Source: Protula sp. h YS-2021
Taxonomy: Eukaryota; Annelida; Polychaeta; Sabellida; Serpulidae
Direction: 5' to 3'
Length of the DNA: 64,000 nucleotides
Assembly (NCBI GenBank): GCA_949752745.1
Contig: OX457032.1
Location: forward strand, 16,656,720 to 16,720,719
Part shown: one piece after another, positions 1 through 13,900 of the stretch
Layout: each line of letters opens with the position of its first letter
Position numbering within the stretch: position 1 is the first letter of the stretch
Program-made: the position numbers and the translations under genes
Notes under the pieces: model-generated
The model's input: only the letters and a program-made list of their open reading frames with translations
Told to the model about the DNA's origin: nothing
Databases searched by the model: none

Positions 1-1181
1 AGCACACCAGTGGCCACCCTGTTTCTCTCAATAACCTTTATGTGAGAGTTCACAATGCATCTCAAAACATTCACGTCCCAGCCTAATGAAATCACTTCTG
101 TGTGACCTTTACGACAACATAAAACATGACCAGACAGAGAAGGCGGGGGGGGGGGGGGGGAGAGGGGGGCTCAAAGAAACCCAAACAGCTAAATGCTCTT
201 CGTAAACCCTTCCCTGTCGCACTTGCGGAAGTCTGAAGGAAGTGCAATATACCTGCACCAATGACCGCTATACTACAAGGCAGTTCTCTCCCGTCCAATC
301 GATCATTTTGTGTTTGTCTGCTTTCATTATTGAATACAGGATGGGGGAAAAAAAAGAAATCAAGGACTCTTAGAAGGATAAGTTTGTAAAGGAACAGCTT
401 GGCAAAAACCTCGCTTTTGATGGCGCATTGATGCGCGACTTGATTAGCAATCAATTTGAGCTTGCTTGTTTGCAGGTTTGACCCCTGGGCATCCAGGGCA
501 GGCAATGACCTGTGAATAGACAAGAAGATATTTGGTGGAGGGGGGGGGTTACAGTGATGAGGAAAGAGCTCGAGGTGCCTGGATATGTCCAGACATTTGT
601 CTATCTGCAAAACTTTGCTGCAAAGCATCAACATTTTGTGTTTGCAATAGCTTGCAAGCTTTCCACAATTTTTCTGCACCTTTGTCTCTTGGGTGATCGA
701 ATCACTTAAATCCAAAAGTAAAACCGTGTTGAGGTCTCAATTTTCGGGTGATTCTGCCAAAAGCTAATATCAACACAGCACCCCTGTTACAACCTGGTAA
801 TAACACATGTATACTGTTACATCCTGAAATCATTTCTGGCCAATAGCATTCGCAAATTATTGCACTGTGCACTTTTAACCTTGTGTAAGTCTGGACAATT
901 ACTTGGGATGGTCGGGATAAGAAACGGACATTTATGTATTTATTTTCAGTCAGTTATCTTTACGTTGCTCAAGCATTTGTACCGAGTTCATTTCGGGGAT
1001 GGCGTAGAAAGCCGATCAAAGGATGACGCTTTTAAGTGTCTTCTCGGCTTTTCTTTCTGTTTTGAACTCGACAAAAGAATCCAAAGTATGCGGCCAACGC
1101 TAAATTAAGTGCACAACAACCTGGCGTGCCTCTTTATCTACAATCTCCTTTGGATTCTTGGTTTTGTAAGCAAATACCCTC

Positions 1182-1630
1182 TCTACACCCCCTCCCCACT
1201 CACCGGAATCCTTCCCCACACATCCCTCTTTCCACTCTTCGGAATCACCCCCCCCCCCAACACACATACACCCCTCTTTCCACTCTCTGGATTCCCCCCC
1301 CCCCGCACTCCCTCTTTTCACTCTCCGGAATCCCCCACGCACCCCTCTTTCCACTTTCTGGATTCCCCCAACCACACCCCCCTCTTTCCACTCTCCGGAA
1401 TCCCCCCACACCCCCTCTCTTTCCACTCTCCGGAATCCCCCCACACACACCCTTCTTTGTACTCTGCGGAATCCTCCCCCCCCCCACACCCCTCTTTCCA
1501 CTCTCCGGAATCCCCCCCCCCCCCACACCCTTCTTTGTACTCTCCGGAATCCCCCCACACCCCCTCTCTTTCCACTCTCCGGAACCGCCCACACACACCC
1601 CTCTTTCCACTCTCCGGAATCCCTTTGCTT
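1182..1630. repeat. C-rich minisatellite, about 12 units of 32-40 bp
   Basis: The core CTCTTTCCACTCTCCGGAAT followed by a C run and CACAC recurs about every 32-40 bp. Units vary (CTCTGGATTCC, CTGCGGAATCC) and the C run is 5-12 bases. The long open frames across it in several phases are a by-product of the repetition and are not coding evidence. Confidence 0.9.
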
Positions 1631-2721
1631 CCTTCCATCATAACACAAAGGAAGATATAATTCACACACCATAACAGCATACAAACTTGCATCATCGGAC
1701 TCCCCCCCCCCCCCCCCCCCTACCCTCCTCCCCTCCAGGACAAACACTTTTCTTGTCCCGCATGCACAACACTTCAGCACTTTCAACAAAGCTGAACTTG
1801 GGGAAAAAAATCAAGTTTTCAATGACTGAGTACTTTACCGTCGAAGTAAACTAGAACGATTTATTTAACCCACTTTTTAAGTGAACTTGTAAATTTGATC
1901 CAGAAGCCCTTGAAGATGACCAAAACAAAGTCACGTGATTTTCCCAGCCCTCCAATCACGTCAGCGACTTTGCTCGACTCTCTACGATTGAGCATCTCCA
2001 TTCTCAACTCCTGCTATCATATTTCTTATTTGATTAACATGACAAAAAAGTCTACAGTCAGATTGATATCACTAATTTCTCATCAAGATAGGAAACGGAT
2101 GGGAAGGAATGTGGAGTTAACACAATCACCGCTGCTGGAACGAAACTTAATCAGGCGAAGTGGTCACGAAGGAAGACAACATGCTCCATTTCGAGGTCTG
2201 TCAGATCACACTAAAATAGGTCGCAATTTCTAGAAAATAGCTTTCTTGTACATGGGGGGCGACACTTTTGCCTTGATTTAGCATTGCGTGTGTCTCACGA
2301 CTGCACCATACCTGCGCAAGTACATTGGTGTCAGGGGCTAACTAGCTTTCAGCGGGCCAGAATCTATTTTTAGGAACGTAAATCTACAGAATTAGAATAT
2401 AGGTCCAGGGCAGCACGGCTTGTGTCGGCACGCTCTTACATAATGCACACCGTGCCTAGACTGCAACTCCTCGCTCTGCACCTTTTTTCACCTCACCCGG
2501 AATAAAGTGTGTAGGGGAAAATACCAGAGTGGACTTCAGGCCATTTCAATTTTTGTCTACCATATTTTTTACGATTATTTTAACAAATCCTTTGCTTCCT
2601 TCAAGAAAATTTTGTGCAGTTTAAGGAAAAAACTCAGCGCTCATCGCGTTACGAAAAGAGTGACGTGTTGTTTGAGATGAGCACAAAGGAAACAAATATA
2701 AGCAAGTGCCAACAGCAGGTC

Positions 2722-2803
2722 ACCATCATCATCATCATTATTATTACTATAATTATTATTATTATTATTATTATTATTATTGTTGTTGTTGTTGTTGTTA
2801 TCA
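2722..2803. repeat. Trinucleotide microsatellite (ATC, ATT, then GTT)
   Basis: Consecutive blocks of ATC, ATT and GTT trinucleotides run without other sequence for about 80 bp. It looks like one microsatellite that changed motif by point mutation and slippage. Confidence 0.95.
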
Positions 2804-4869
2804 TTGATGACGCAAAAAAATTAAAGGCCAACCATTGTACATAAACCGCCCTATGTATATTATGTGATAAATCTCGGTATTTACATTCATCGTCGCGATA
2901 TTCAGCTTACAATAAAATGAACAATGAACAGTGTGGATTCTGTTTACAAGATATGGAGTATCTTATATTGGTCAGTTTCACTTAAGAGTTGCCTCTCGGA
3001 GGTTTTTTTTCACCGAGCCACTACTGGCCCTTAAATCACACAGCAAACCTTAAAATCGAAGGCACTTTCCGGAATTTATTAGTGTTTAAGAAGCGATCAT
3101 AACAAACACTCATTCCCGAAACAAGGAGATATATTTCGGCCAAAAGTTGATCTGCACGTTTTTTAGGAAAGACAGGAATGATTAATTCAATGTGTACAAA
3201 CTTCACGTCTAACGTCCAATAACTGGGTTGTTGTAAAGGTGCCAGAAACACAAGCCATATGGTGTTTTTCACTTGAAAATGGTTGCAAATTGCCCTCCAC
3301 ACCGTGTGCTGCAACGCATGTAGCTCCAAAGCAGGTTACTCTTGACAGCAAAAGCCTTTTCTTGTCATCTCACGGTACTGAGCGAGATGATTCTATTGAA
3401 CAGGCAAGCGACTCATAAGCTGACCACTTGTTCTGCGTGCCTCGATATCCAGGGGCGAGATATTATGTAGACATTAGGCTCGTTGTAAGTGGCCTCGTCA
3501 TTTGTCCCACTCCACGGTCAATGCATTGAGCATAGAAGCCTTTAGAGCAAAGGTTGCCTTGAGCCAGAACTTGCGAACCGACTCGGCATAAATAGCACGG
3601 CTGGGGAATGCCAATTATTTTTTACAACAAAATATCACGCCCCCACCCCCACCCCCCCCCCCCACCCCCTCAACACACACATACCCACAAAATATCAAAA
3701 TTAAGTAACGCGACCTTGCGCCACTTCGTCATCAAACGGGTGTATCGTTATGCCTCAAGTGCTGCATTTCTCAAAACTTGATCTCACACAACTAAACACT
3801 AAAACAGACAGAAACTGACCAGCTATTACCACCTGGATATAAAGTATACTTATAAAGTTACGCAGCAGGTAGCCTCAAAAGATCCGAGTCAAACCTTGGA
3901 AGCACTCGCATTAGACTAGTGATCGTGTTAGACCAGTGTTCGCATTAGACAAGCAAGATGAAAAAGGCTGGGCTTCTGGCTAGCACGGATTGCGTATCTG
4001 AAGGAGTTCAGTTTCTTTTACCAGAGCAGTCAGATGACAAGGCCCTTTTTCTGTCAGGATGCCCCTTAGAAAAGACGCGGGGGAGCTAGTGTTAATCTAG
4101 CGTTTATAGGTAAAACACAGTCCTTCATTCCAACATCGGCATAGCAGAACACCATCGTTACATCGCAAAAATTGCGGGTGTGAAGTGAAATAAAATCGCC
4201 TTTTTTATTCCACCTACGCCGTGAACTGATAGATCAGCATTCATTCTCATTAGCCTGACTCAAACGTACCACCTGTAGGAATGCGCTATATTTAGCTCTT
4301 TCTTCGCTGGAATGCAGTTTTATTGCAGGTATTATGGTGAATTTTTATTTAGTTCCTGATCTAGTTATTTATTTTGTCCCATGATGTAGCCTTTTTTAAA
4401 ACCTTTCTTCCATGAAAAGGTAAGCTTGCTTGGAGGGGGAAGGGAGGGGGAGTTACATCCAGGATTGACAATGTACTCGAATCTCAGCATTCCCGAGTAT
4501 TGACTCCGAATATGTGTGCTCAGTTTGCTCTGAAAAGTTTGACGATTACCACGTAAATTCCCTGAGAAACCCTTTCAATATACTGCGTTTTAAATTACAA
4601 TGGATTAGAAAACTTCGCTGGTGTGAATGCCGCCAAAATTACTGTGAACCTTAAGATATATTTCTAAAAGCCCCTGATGAATTTATTTTAGCATGAATTT
4701 TTATTGCCACTCTTTGTCGAACTGAGCTTCAGGATCCAAAATGGAAGAACTACGATATTTTCACACCGTTGAAATACATTAAAATACTTTCTGGCAGGTT
4801 GAAACAAGGTGTGCAGCACATATACAAAAGCAGTGACGTCATTCTAAAAACAGTTCAAGAGGTACTTAC

Positions 4870-4974
4870 ATAAACCGAGCAGAACTGTGAAGGCCCACCC
4901 ATTGGGTAGGAGGTAAATGCATTTCTGGACAACGTGATACTCTGTAAATTCGTTAAACTTGATAGCAGCCCTTC
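4870..4974 (-). CDS. SHOC2: SHOC2 exon 10 (last exon visible)
   Basis: Thirty-five codons, phase 0 at both ends: [20 protein letters not shown], then [15 protein letters not shown]. The GGPSQF motif is a SHOC2 landmark. Donor GTAAGT. The acceptor GCTTTTAG is preceded, five bases away, by an uninterrupted run of about 26 T on the coding strand, an unusually long polypyrimidine tract. Confidence 0.94.
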
Positions 4975-7900
4975 CTAAAAGCACCAAAAAAAAAAAAAAA
5001 AAAAAAAAACATAAATTATGAAAATAAACAAAATCACTTTCCCAACATTCACCTGATATTTTTACATGATAATTTTTATGTTTTGAAAATGAAAGCAAGT
5101 TACTACGCCACAGTTCTGTTGACTGTGGATGTGGAGGTGCAGTTTTATAGCCAGGCAACCGACACGTTGACGCTCAAAATTGAGCCATCCATTGAGCAAT
5201 TATTCCCAAATATGGAACTTAAAATACACAGGGTTTGACAGAAACGTGTTACGCCACTTCACACAAATTATCAGGGTTTGCGCTGGGTTCTCAGGAAAGT
5301 GAGTCAAAAAAGGAACGCGAGACTCATTTGGGTCCAGAAAGACTCGGTCGGTTCCGAAAAAGTGAATCATTCCGTAGAAAATGCCCAAAAAGTGGACAAA
5401 AACACCGCCAACGCGAACCCTGATTATGAAGAATGTCGATTTTTTTTGTTTTTGGCGGTCAAGCTTGTCCAATGAGACGTCAAAGAAACAACGTGAATAC
5501 GCTTGGAGCGCCCGGGCGCGAACAATCACCGTCTAAGACGTCACTGATTTACTTACAGGAAGTTGTGAGATGTTGTTTCCTTCAACGTTAAACTCGTCCA
5601 TGGACACGCAGTTACACAACGACTGTGGTACTGACGACAACCTATTATATCTGAAAGGCGCAAACCAAACGGGTTAACCATAGCAACAGTTCTACTCTTA
5701 TGATTGCTCCGCATCACCTGCGTTCTCAGTACAACACATTCTCAATCCTGGGTTTTCCACCTCTCACACTGACTATGGTAACCTGAGCCGATTACGTAAA
5801 CTTTCTTGTTAAAAATCAATAAACAAGTCCACGAGATGTCTTCGATAGAAATCTGGACTTCTACGTACTTCTATGTTACTCTCCCGAAGAAACGGTTTCT
5901 AATAGCGAGCATATTTTTTCTTCAATAATTCCCCTCTTATCGGGGAATAGTGTAATGCGTAAGGAAAACACTACTATAAAATACCGCACTCACCTTAAAC
6001 CTAATCTAAGAAGTGCTTTTAAATTGCCTATAGATGGAGGAATATCTAATAACTCGTTGTGCTGTAAATCTAACGAACTAATTGCTGTGCAGTTCCCTAT
6101 TTCTGAAAACACATGCAAACAGTCACACCACTGCATTGAGTTATGTTAGGAAATTTCTCGCCAACTTTTTGTGCGTCTTGTATCTGAATTGATAAAAATT
6201 ACCATTTAATAATTTAATTTTATCATTTGACTACAAACCGTTTTTTTTTTAAAGCTAACGACGGTTAATTTTAGTTCGGTTTACGAAACTATCAAAATGA
6301 TACTCGACACTTTACTTTTACTCATTCATACCATCTACCTATATATTTACTTCATACCATTTGCCTATAAATTTACCCCATACCGTTTACCTATAAATTT
6401 ACTTCACATCATTTGCCTATAAATTTATTTCACACCATCTGCCCATAAATTGCTTTTTACTATTTTCCCACAAAATTACTTCAGGCTTGTCGATCAGAAA
6501 AAAAAACAAAAAAAAAAACCCGAAGCAAAATCGAAAAACGGAGCACGTACCTTGTGGTAAATGTTCCAAGTGATTATGTGAGACATCGAGTGTATTTAAT
6601 AAGACTAGTTCGCCTATACCAGTGGGTAACTCTTTTATTTTGTTTTCTCGTAAACTAAGATTGGTTAAATTCTGAAACAAATAAGAATATAGCAGTGAAG
6701 TTTAGTATAATTTAATGTGTAATCTGACCAGAAGGCTAGCAAATAATTCTCTATTCGTCCAATAATCATGTTGAGAAATGTAAAATTTCCTCAGCGTTAT
6801 CACGGGTTACTATACTAAAAATTTGTTGATTTTGCAAATGAAAATATCGTTATGTCGTTGCCCGAGGCTGTAACTTTGCATTCGTGGTAACATATCAGTA
6901 CCCAGTAAATCATGCTACTCTCAGCTGTGCCCAAAGATATTGCCGCAAACTTTTCCTCCCATTATCGAGATAAGGGAAATCATAAAAAATTACGATAACC
7001 GGACCCATGAAAGATAAAGACACACGAATGAGTAAAACTTTAACGACGCAGCTTTTCTTCTTTTTTTTTTGTATATCTGTGTGTAATTGCGTTCCTTTAT
7101 TTATTGATAAGAAAAACGTTAACTAACCTTTAAATGCCTAATATCGTCCTCCACGACTCTTATTCGATTAAACCTCAGAAATAAATGAGTCAGAGACTTC
7201 AAGGTATACACAACTTTAGGAATCTGCAACGACAAAAACAGAAACGCAGAGCTGATAAAACATTTTTATTTAAATTTATTCACACTGTGGTCAAATTAAA
7301 TCTGCTTTTAGGACCTGTGTCTGGTACTGAATAAGAAGGGATATCGCAGTGCGCCAGGAACTCTAGTTTTCACATGGAAGAGGGACACAACCACTCGCCG
7401 GAATTAGAACAGATATTACCCGGGTCTAATACTTAAAACAGGGCATACACGCTCTGTTCTAATACTGACCAGAGGGACCAGATAATATCGGGTCTACGAC
7501 TGATCACAGGGAACAGAAAACGGGTCTAATACTGACCACAGAGCATATTTTTCCTGATGTAATAATACTGAAAATAGGGAACAGGTAATTGGGTCTAATA
7601 CTGACAACAGGGCATTTTATACTATTGTAATACTGACCACAGGGAACAGATACTCGGGTCTAATAATGACCACACGGTATTTTTATCCTGTTGTAATACT
7701 GACCACAGGGAACAGATAATCGGGACTAATACTGACCACAGGGCATATATATCCTGTTGTAATACTGACCACAAAGAACAGAAAACTGGGTCTAATATTG
7801 AACAAAGAACACAGATACTACGTGAGCATGAACCTAAAGTGAAAATGGAACCCGGAGAACAACCCCACTATTTTGGCCATGGCAGAAATTTTGGTCAAGA

Positions 7901-10900
7901 AATGAGTGGGTATTTCCCATTCTCCCGGGCGTAGTAACCTGTTCTAGCCCCATCTTAAACTCTTACAATTAGCATTCTGAATGATTCATGTAGGTAATTA
8001 AAGTGTCAATAAGAAAACTATGCAGATTTATTGCCTTGCAGTGGATTCAAATTTTATGATATTTTTATATACACGCACTTTATCCATGTTATATTAATTA
8101 ACAACAAAGTTAAATCCGCGGTTTGAACAGGACCGCGCCCCTGACTACAGTGGGCTATGTTATCAGAACATGAGGGTGAAGCTTCCTTGGGGCCATCTCT
8201 CACTGAAAAGGCGATCTAGTCCTAAACCCCTTCGACGGACTAACATTACAGCCAGACAACCCAAACATTTAGTAGTTACCTATCTCTTATAATACGAGAA
8301 CTTATCGAGTACAGGAAGGTGTCTTATTTTATAACCGTTATAATCTCCAAAATATCACTTCTACTGGAGATAGCTAATGTAAACGTACTTGATTAAAAGT
8401 TATTCATAGATTTCCTTCCCGCAAACTACAGGTATATAATTTGACAAGTGTTTCCCCCATACATCGTAATTATGACTGAAACCTATATGGCAGAGCTTGC
8501 ATCATATCAGACTAACACAATGCAGGGAAATCGTTCTGTACCAGTCTCTCACTATTACCGATACACACTGTATGGGTACTATGACTCATCCTAGAAACCC
8601 GGCCATAGTGTTTATTCGCTTTATTTGGTATATACACAGCCAGATATCTTCACATTCTTAACATAACTGACCTACTTTTTTTCCTCCCTGACATTATATA
8701 TTTAACCAGGGAATGTGCAAATTTTTACACGTATCATAAATTTCTCACTTGCGCTCTATTCTCACACCATAAAAGTACCTGGTCGGGTCCATCATATTTC
8801 ACTTTACAACAGACCGTGCACTCACAATCTCCTCACAGATTACACGACACATTCTACTTGATGCCAAGTGCTTGAATATCAAAGACGAGAATTTTGCTAG
8901 GACCCACTTTTGTGGTATGATGATCTCTTTACATTAAGGTCGGATTTGCGGGGGTGGGGTTTTCCAATAATAGCCATTGACAAACAAAACGTTATTCAAT
9001 GAAACATTTCTTCGTCTTTTATATTATGCATAGCATGACCGTAACCAAGCAAAACAATTATTGTATTGGCCTGCAGAAGTCGGTTTAGCGTGAAAATGGG
9101 GCCCTTTTTTCGCAATACTCAGACCGCGGGCGTTTAAGCCTAAAAACAGGTCTAAGGGGCATTAAGGATCTTACAGAGCAATGCACTCCCCACTATTGCT
9201 GTGTTCAGCTGGTCGGGAGCGAAATGTCGGGTCGGCAAACATTTAGAGGCAGACCCAATACGGATTAATCTGTAATAATACCACCGATTTATTAACAATT
9301 TTAATTCTATTTTCCTTTTCAAAATTATTTTAAATTTTTACCAGGCGTATGTTTACATATGCATTTTGTGCAATCATCAATGTGGCATTTTGGCGGATCG
9401 CCAAGAAAAAAAATTGCCATGCACCTTAAAAAGGGTTTTGGTTCACGAAACAGCAGCTGAGCCTGGATCGAACCAGCCCTTCCAGAAAAAATCTGATCCT
9501 ACAATTCCATCATTTTTTTCTCGTTCTCTGATAAACATAAACAACGGTAACATATTTCTTCTAACATCCTGTGTTGGTGCGTGTTGCCATGGAGAACCGC
9601 ACCATCCATCCAGGGCCGTAAAGCATGCAAGCAGAGCTCGTCCATTTCGGGAGACTGGAAGCCACGAGGGAACGGCGCGATAAATCCGGCATTACGGTAA
9701 ACTAACTTCCTAAATCAATAAATGGTGGATACCACCAGCGTGGAAAATTGCACAAAGTTACAATATGTAACAATTCTAATTTAAATCCTTGAAGTTATTT
9801 AAACTTGACCAATAGATCGCTTAGATAATCTAGGATAATTAATACCTTGATATCCCCTTTTTTGAAACCGGCAGTTAATTTACCGTAATACCGGATTTAG
9901 CGCGCCGTTCTCTCATATCCCCCATCTCCCTCCGGAAGAGCTCCGCTATACAGTTCCAATCAAACTTCATATTCAGGTAATATTCGTTTAATTTTTGAAC
10001 TAAATGAGCACTCAGGAGGTCTGCCAACGGCAATACTGAGCACGCACATTACAGGTCTCCTCCTCCCCCCCCCCCCCCCACCCGCTCCCCCCTCCCCAAC
10101 GACAAGTTTGTTTGCTAAACTGTACCCCTACCAAAGCATGTTTATATCTTTTATTACAATTCTTGTCTTATACGAACGTCGCACGATAACGGAAAATTCT
10201 TTTCTCTTTCACATATATCTCAGTATGAACATAAATTTTTACAATTGTAATTCTGTTTGAGAAAAACATGCGCGAATAGCTTTATTTAAAAAAGGGGGCT
10301 TGTTATTTTAACTGCACCCTAAATTCCAACACCAAGTTACATAGCACTTGTACTGTGATTGTGCCTGCATGCGTAAAGACGCGAAGTACAAATATTCACA
10401 AGCAACAGACAAGTAAAATGTAGAAATAAAAAAGTAAAAAAATCACGCGACACCGCTTATCTTCCAACATTCTACGAACATTCATCTGACCTGGTTTTGA
10501 AAAACACATTGTGCAGGCTAAAATCTGGAGCTTCCTTAAAATTTGGAGGAAAGATTATATTCGCATATAAAACGCCAAATCGTTTTATATAAGGCTAACA
10601 GCTAGACTTCTCTGTTTTACTGCAGATTTCTTTCTATTTTACCCACGATGATTCAGAAGCACGGGGGGGGGGGAGGAGAAGGAGGGTATTCTTGTTTGCT
10701 GTGGTTGCACAGCTCTCAGCTCCATTCCAACCTTGGTGAAATAACGCCAAGTTTTGACCTCCTTTCAGCAAATCTTGCCATCCTACGAAACAGTAAAATT
10801 ATGGCGGAAATTTTTCTCACTCTAAAACTGTTTCAACACTCGCTGTGTCCACAAATCGATCTTTTAGACCTTTTTGAAAGCTACGCCATGTGTCTTTGAT

Positions 10901-13900
10901 CACTTTACACATGCACCGTCTTCAAAGTCCAGCGATCTTATTTCTCCTTTGTAAATGCCTTCACCGCACCACCACCCCCCCCCCCCCCACCCATCACCCC
11001 CCCCCCCCCCACACCTCACCCAACGCTACAAACTAATTATATTATGCTAACGCGTTATCTTCAAACACTGCTGAATATATGGGTCCAATACTGACAGTTC
11101 ACTTGGACGTCCTACATCATCTTGAGCCACAAAATGCTCCTTAAAATTCACCATGACATGATGTGCCACGGCAGACTGAGAACGAGGTACCTGATACGGA
11201 CTGTGATGTACAGGATGGCGGGGGGGGGGGGGTGCAGGGGCTGGTAAAGCTGCTGAATGCGCTACGGGAGACGGGGAACGAGGTACCTGATACGGACTGT
11301 GATGTACAGAATGGCTGGGGGGGTGCAGGGGCTGGTAAAGCTGCTGAATGCGCCACGGGAGACGGGGAACACGGACCTGATACGGTCCGGACTGTGGCCC
11401 AGCGAATGGGGGGGGGGGGAAGGGGGTTGCGTGTAAAATCAGGGCTATCGGTCGCTGGTTATAGCCAGAAAATTACATTGCCGTAGGCTATGCGAAAAAG
11501 AGAAGTCTCCTTCGCAATGTAAGCAATCGCTGTTTTTACTAGAGCATGATGTCGTGATTGACTTAATGGTATTACTTTGTCGGTCCCCAACAGCAGCAAC
11601 CAAATGGACGGTCCCTTATGAAGCTATCTTTATCAAGAACATGATGCGATGATCTCTGTACCATGCTGTGGTTCAGACGAGTGCAGATAACTTCAGGCCT
11701 TAAAATAAACCCTTAAGCGCGCACCCAAGCAAAAGGCTGTGGGGTGGGGGAGGGGTGACACGTTAGAACCAGCAGCCACAGTGTTACATCCAATCTGCGA
11801 CCGCCGGCAACGAGTTGCCAACGGATCAGCAATCAATCGCAGCTAAAGTTGCCATACGACAGACCACAAATCCACAAAGAACATGCAATCCCTCATCAAC
11901 CAACACCTAAAACGGCAATCTACGGCATGTCACCGCAGCTACGCAGGCGAATGCTCCGTCACAATCGTGGGCGAGCGCCAAGTGGTAGTCACTCTCGTCT
12001 CTTACGTTCTTAACCCCGCGAAAAACGAGGCTTACATCGCTTCCCCCGCCCCCCCCCTCCCCCCTCCCCCTCTCCGGCGTGCTAAAAATGTGTCAAGAGC
12101 AACAAGATACTACTATAGGCACGCATGAATACGATAACTACATTGTATGCATAACTTTCTCTCATTTTTTCTTTCGTAGCGTCGGTATTTGTAAAGTACT
12201 GTAGAAGGAAATCTTTTTCTTCCTTTTGTTGCTCCAAAAGATTGAAATATGCCACAGAAAGGTGCACACACACACACTGAACTTCGAGGAGCTCTCCCGC
12301 CAACCAACCCGTCAAGTACATCATGTAGCGGAGCTTTTCTGAAAAGTGCACAATTTTGCGGGAAATCTATTACGGTGCACCCGAACTTTTCCATCAAGCA
12401 GTACATAAAATGAAGTTTTCAGCTGGGTACTGAGTGTGAGAGGTCTGACTCACTTAAGAACCAAACATGAATCGAATGTGCAATATCAAACAATTCGTCA
12501 AGAAATGTCGTTCTGAAAACCCTCCACTACAACAAAGGGAATCAACTGACTGACGGACCTCCAAAACCCAGCATGCCCACCTCCATGGGTATTATAACAA
12601 TGTCCCAGGACATTGGGACCTGTTGAAACAATAGCAACTGTTTTGTCGCAACCGAGTCAGTTGTTCCATAAGCAGGTCTATAACGGCCTGTTTAAACGGG
12701 CGGGTACAGCGACCAGACAGACCGGGTTCGATTTCAGACGGCCACAATGCCTTGCAAACCGAAGGTGAACAATGCCATTATTGTCTTGGGTATTCTCTGT
12801 TGTTCCAATGGAAAAATTTACAATTGGTTCCAAATTAACTGGTAGAAATTTTGGATGAAATCCACGATGGCGCCTCATCCATTGCGCATTTTCTTATCCA
12901 TCCCAAAACAAACCCAGGGCGTGATTTTCACATGGTGAATCTTTGCCTAAATTTTGATGACGATCTGTAACATTGTTAATGTTTATGTTTCCAGTAAATG
13001 GTGGGGGTTGGAGTCTAATGAATGGCGGCTGACGGCCATTTTCAATTTTCTGATTGATCTCAAAATCCAAACCAAATGTGCTTTTGAAATGCTTAATCTG
13101 TACTTAATATGGTAATGTTCGGTCATGTAGTTCTTGCGTTGTCGTATTAAGAAAGAATTGTGGATGAAGATAGACCTGATGTAACCCTGAAATTGGGTCA
13201 AGATCCAAATAAAGATGGTGTGTACTATTCACGGCAAACTATACACCCACTATCAGATTTATCAGTGATTTATAGAGCCGGGGAATGGTCCGACCGATTG
13301 TCGAGCATGGACAGAAAGGAATCCAAACTTAGAGACCATTTCAGGACCTGCAGCTCTGGCTGGGGGCTAAATCTGCCTGACACTGATCTATAACGCTTTA
13401 AAATTCACTTTACCAATCTTAGAATATAAACTGTAGAATTTTGAAGGTGGCTGAATCAGCTACAACTGACTAATGTACTGCCAAACCAACGAAGGCGAGT
13501 AATGTGTGAGAACTATGGTCCACATTTTCACAAATATCAAGACGAGAGAATTTTCAGCTTATTATTGACATGCCAATGGCCTGCTTGACTCCCCCGCAAT
13601 TGTTTTGTTTATCTATATTTTATTCTTTTTTAAGTTGTACTATTCTGCTTTTTGTCACAAAACCATGCTTTATAAAGGTCAAACTGCGTAAAGTAAAAAT
13701 TGCTAAAAGCTAAAGAGGGTTGAACCTTCACAACAGTAATAACCCCATTCATAGCAAACAAATCTGTTGCTGGGTGTAGCTCCATATCTATTCTCGTGTT
13801 TCAATTCTCTCTCGATTAATCTTCCCTCCGCTTTCTCTACTTACATTAATATTAAACCGACAGCAAGAGAGGAAATATCCGACAGAAAAAGAAATTTTGT

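Larger units (their letters stand above)
1..4869. other. Presumed SHOC2 intron 10 or 3' region, no exon recognised
   Basis: This stretch should be transcribed as part of SHOC2 if the missing C-terminal exons lie further left. I looked for the SHOC2 segments after GGPSQF on the minus strand and found none. It holds a C-rich minisatellite, a trinucleotide microsatellite and several long G or C runs (for example around 146-170, 1,689-1,720 and 3,644-3,670). No other gene is visible. Confidence 0.5.

Noticed and set aside
1100..1789. Long open frames on both strands over the C-rich minisatellite
   Set aside because: Open in several frames at once because the sequence is repetitive and lacks T/A-rich stops; no recognisable domain.
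5235..5475. Plus-strand open frames between SHOC2 exons 9 and 10
   Set aside because: Charged, short, without known motifs, and lying in an intron of a well-supported gene on the other strand.
7410..7815. CRISPR-like array because of regularly spaced repeats
   Set aside because: Spacers are themselves repeated, the genome is eukaryotic with introns, and no cas genes exist. It is an ordinary minisatellite.
9366..9683. Possible 105-residue protein, with a related frame at 41,950 in unit 2
   Set aside because: Frames, start and end differ between the units, and the end overlaps an inverted-repeat element.
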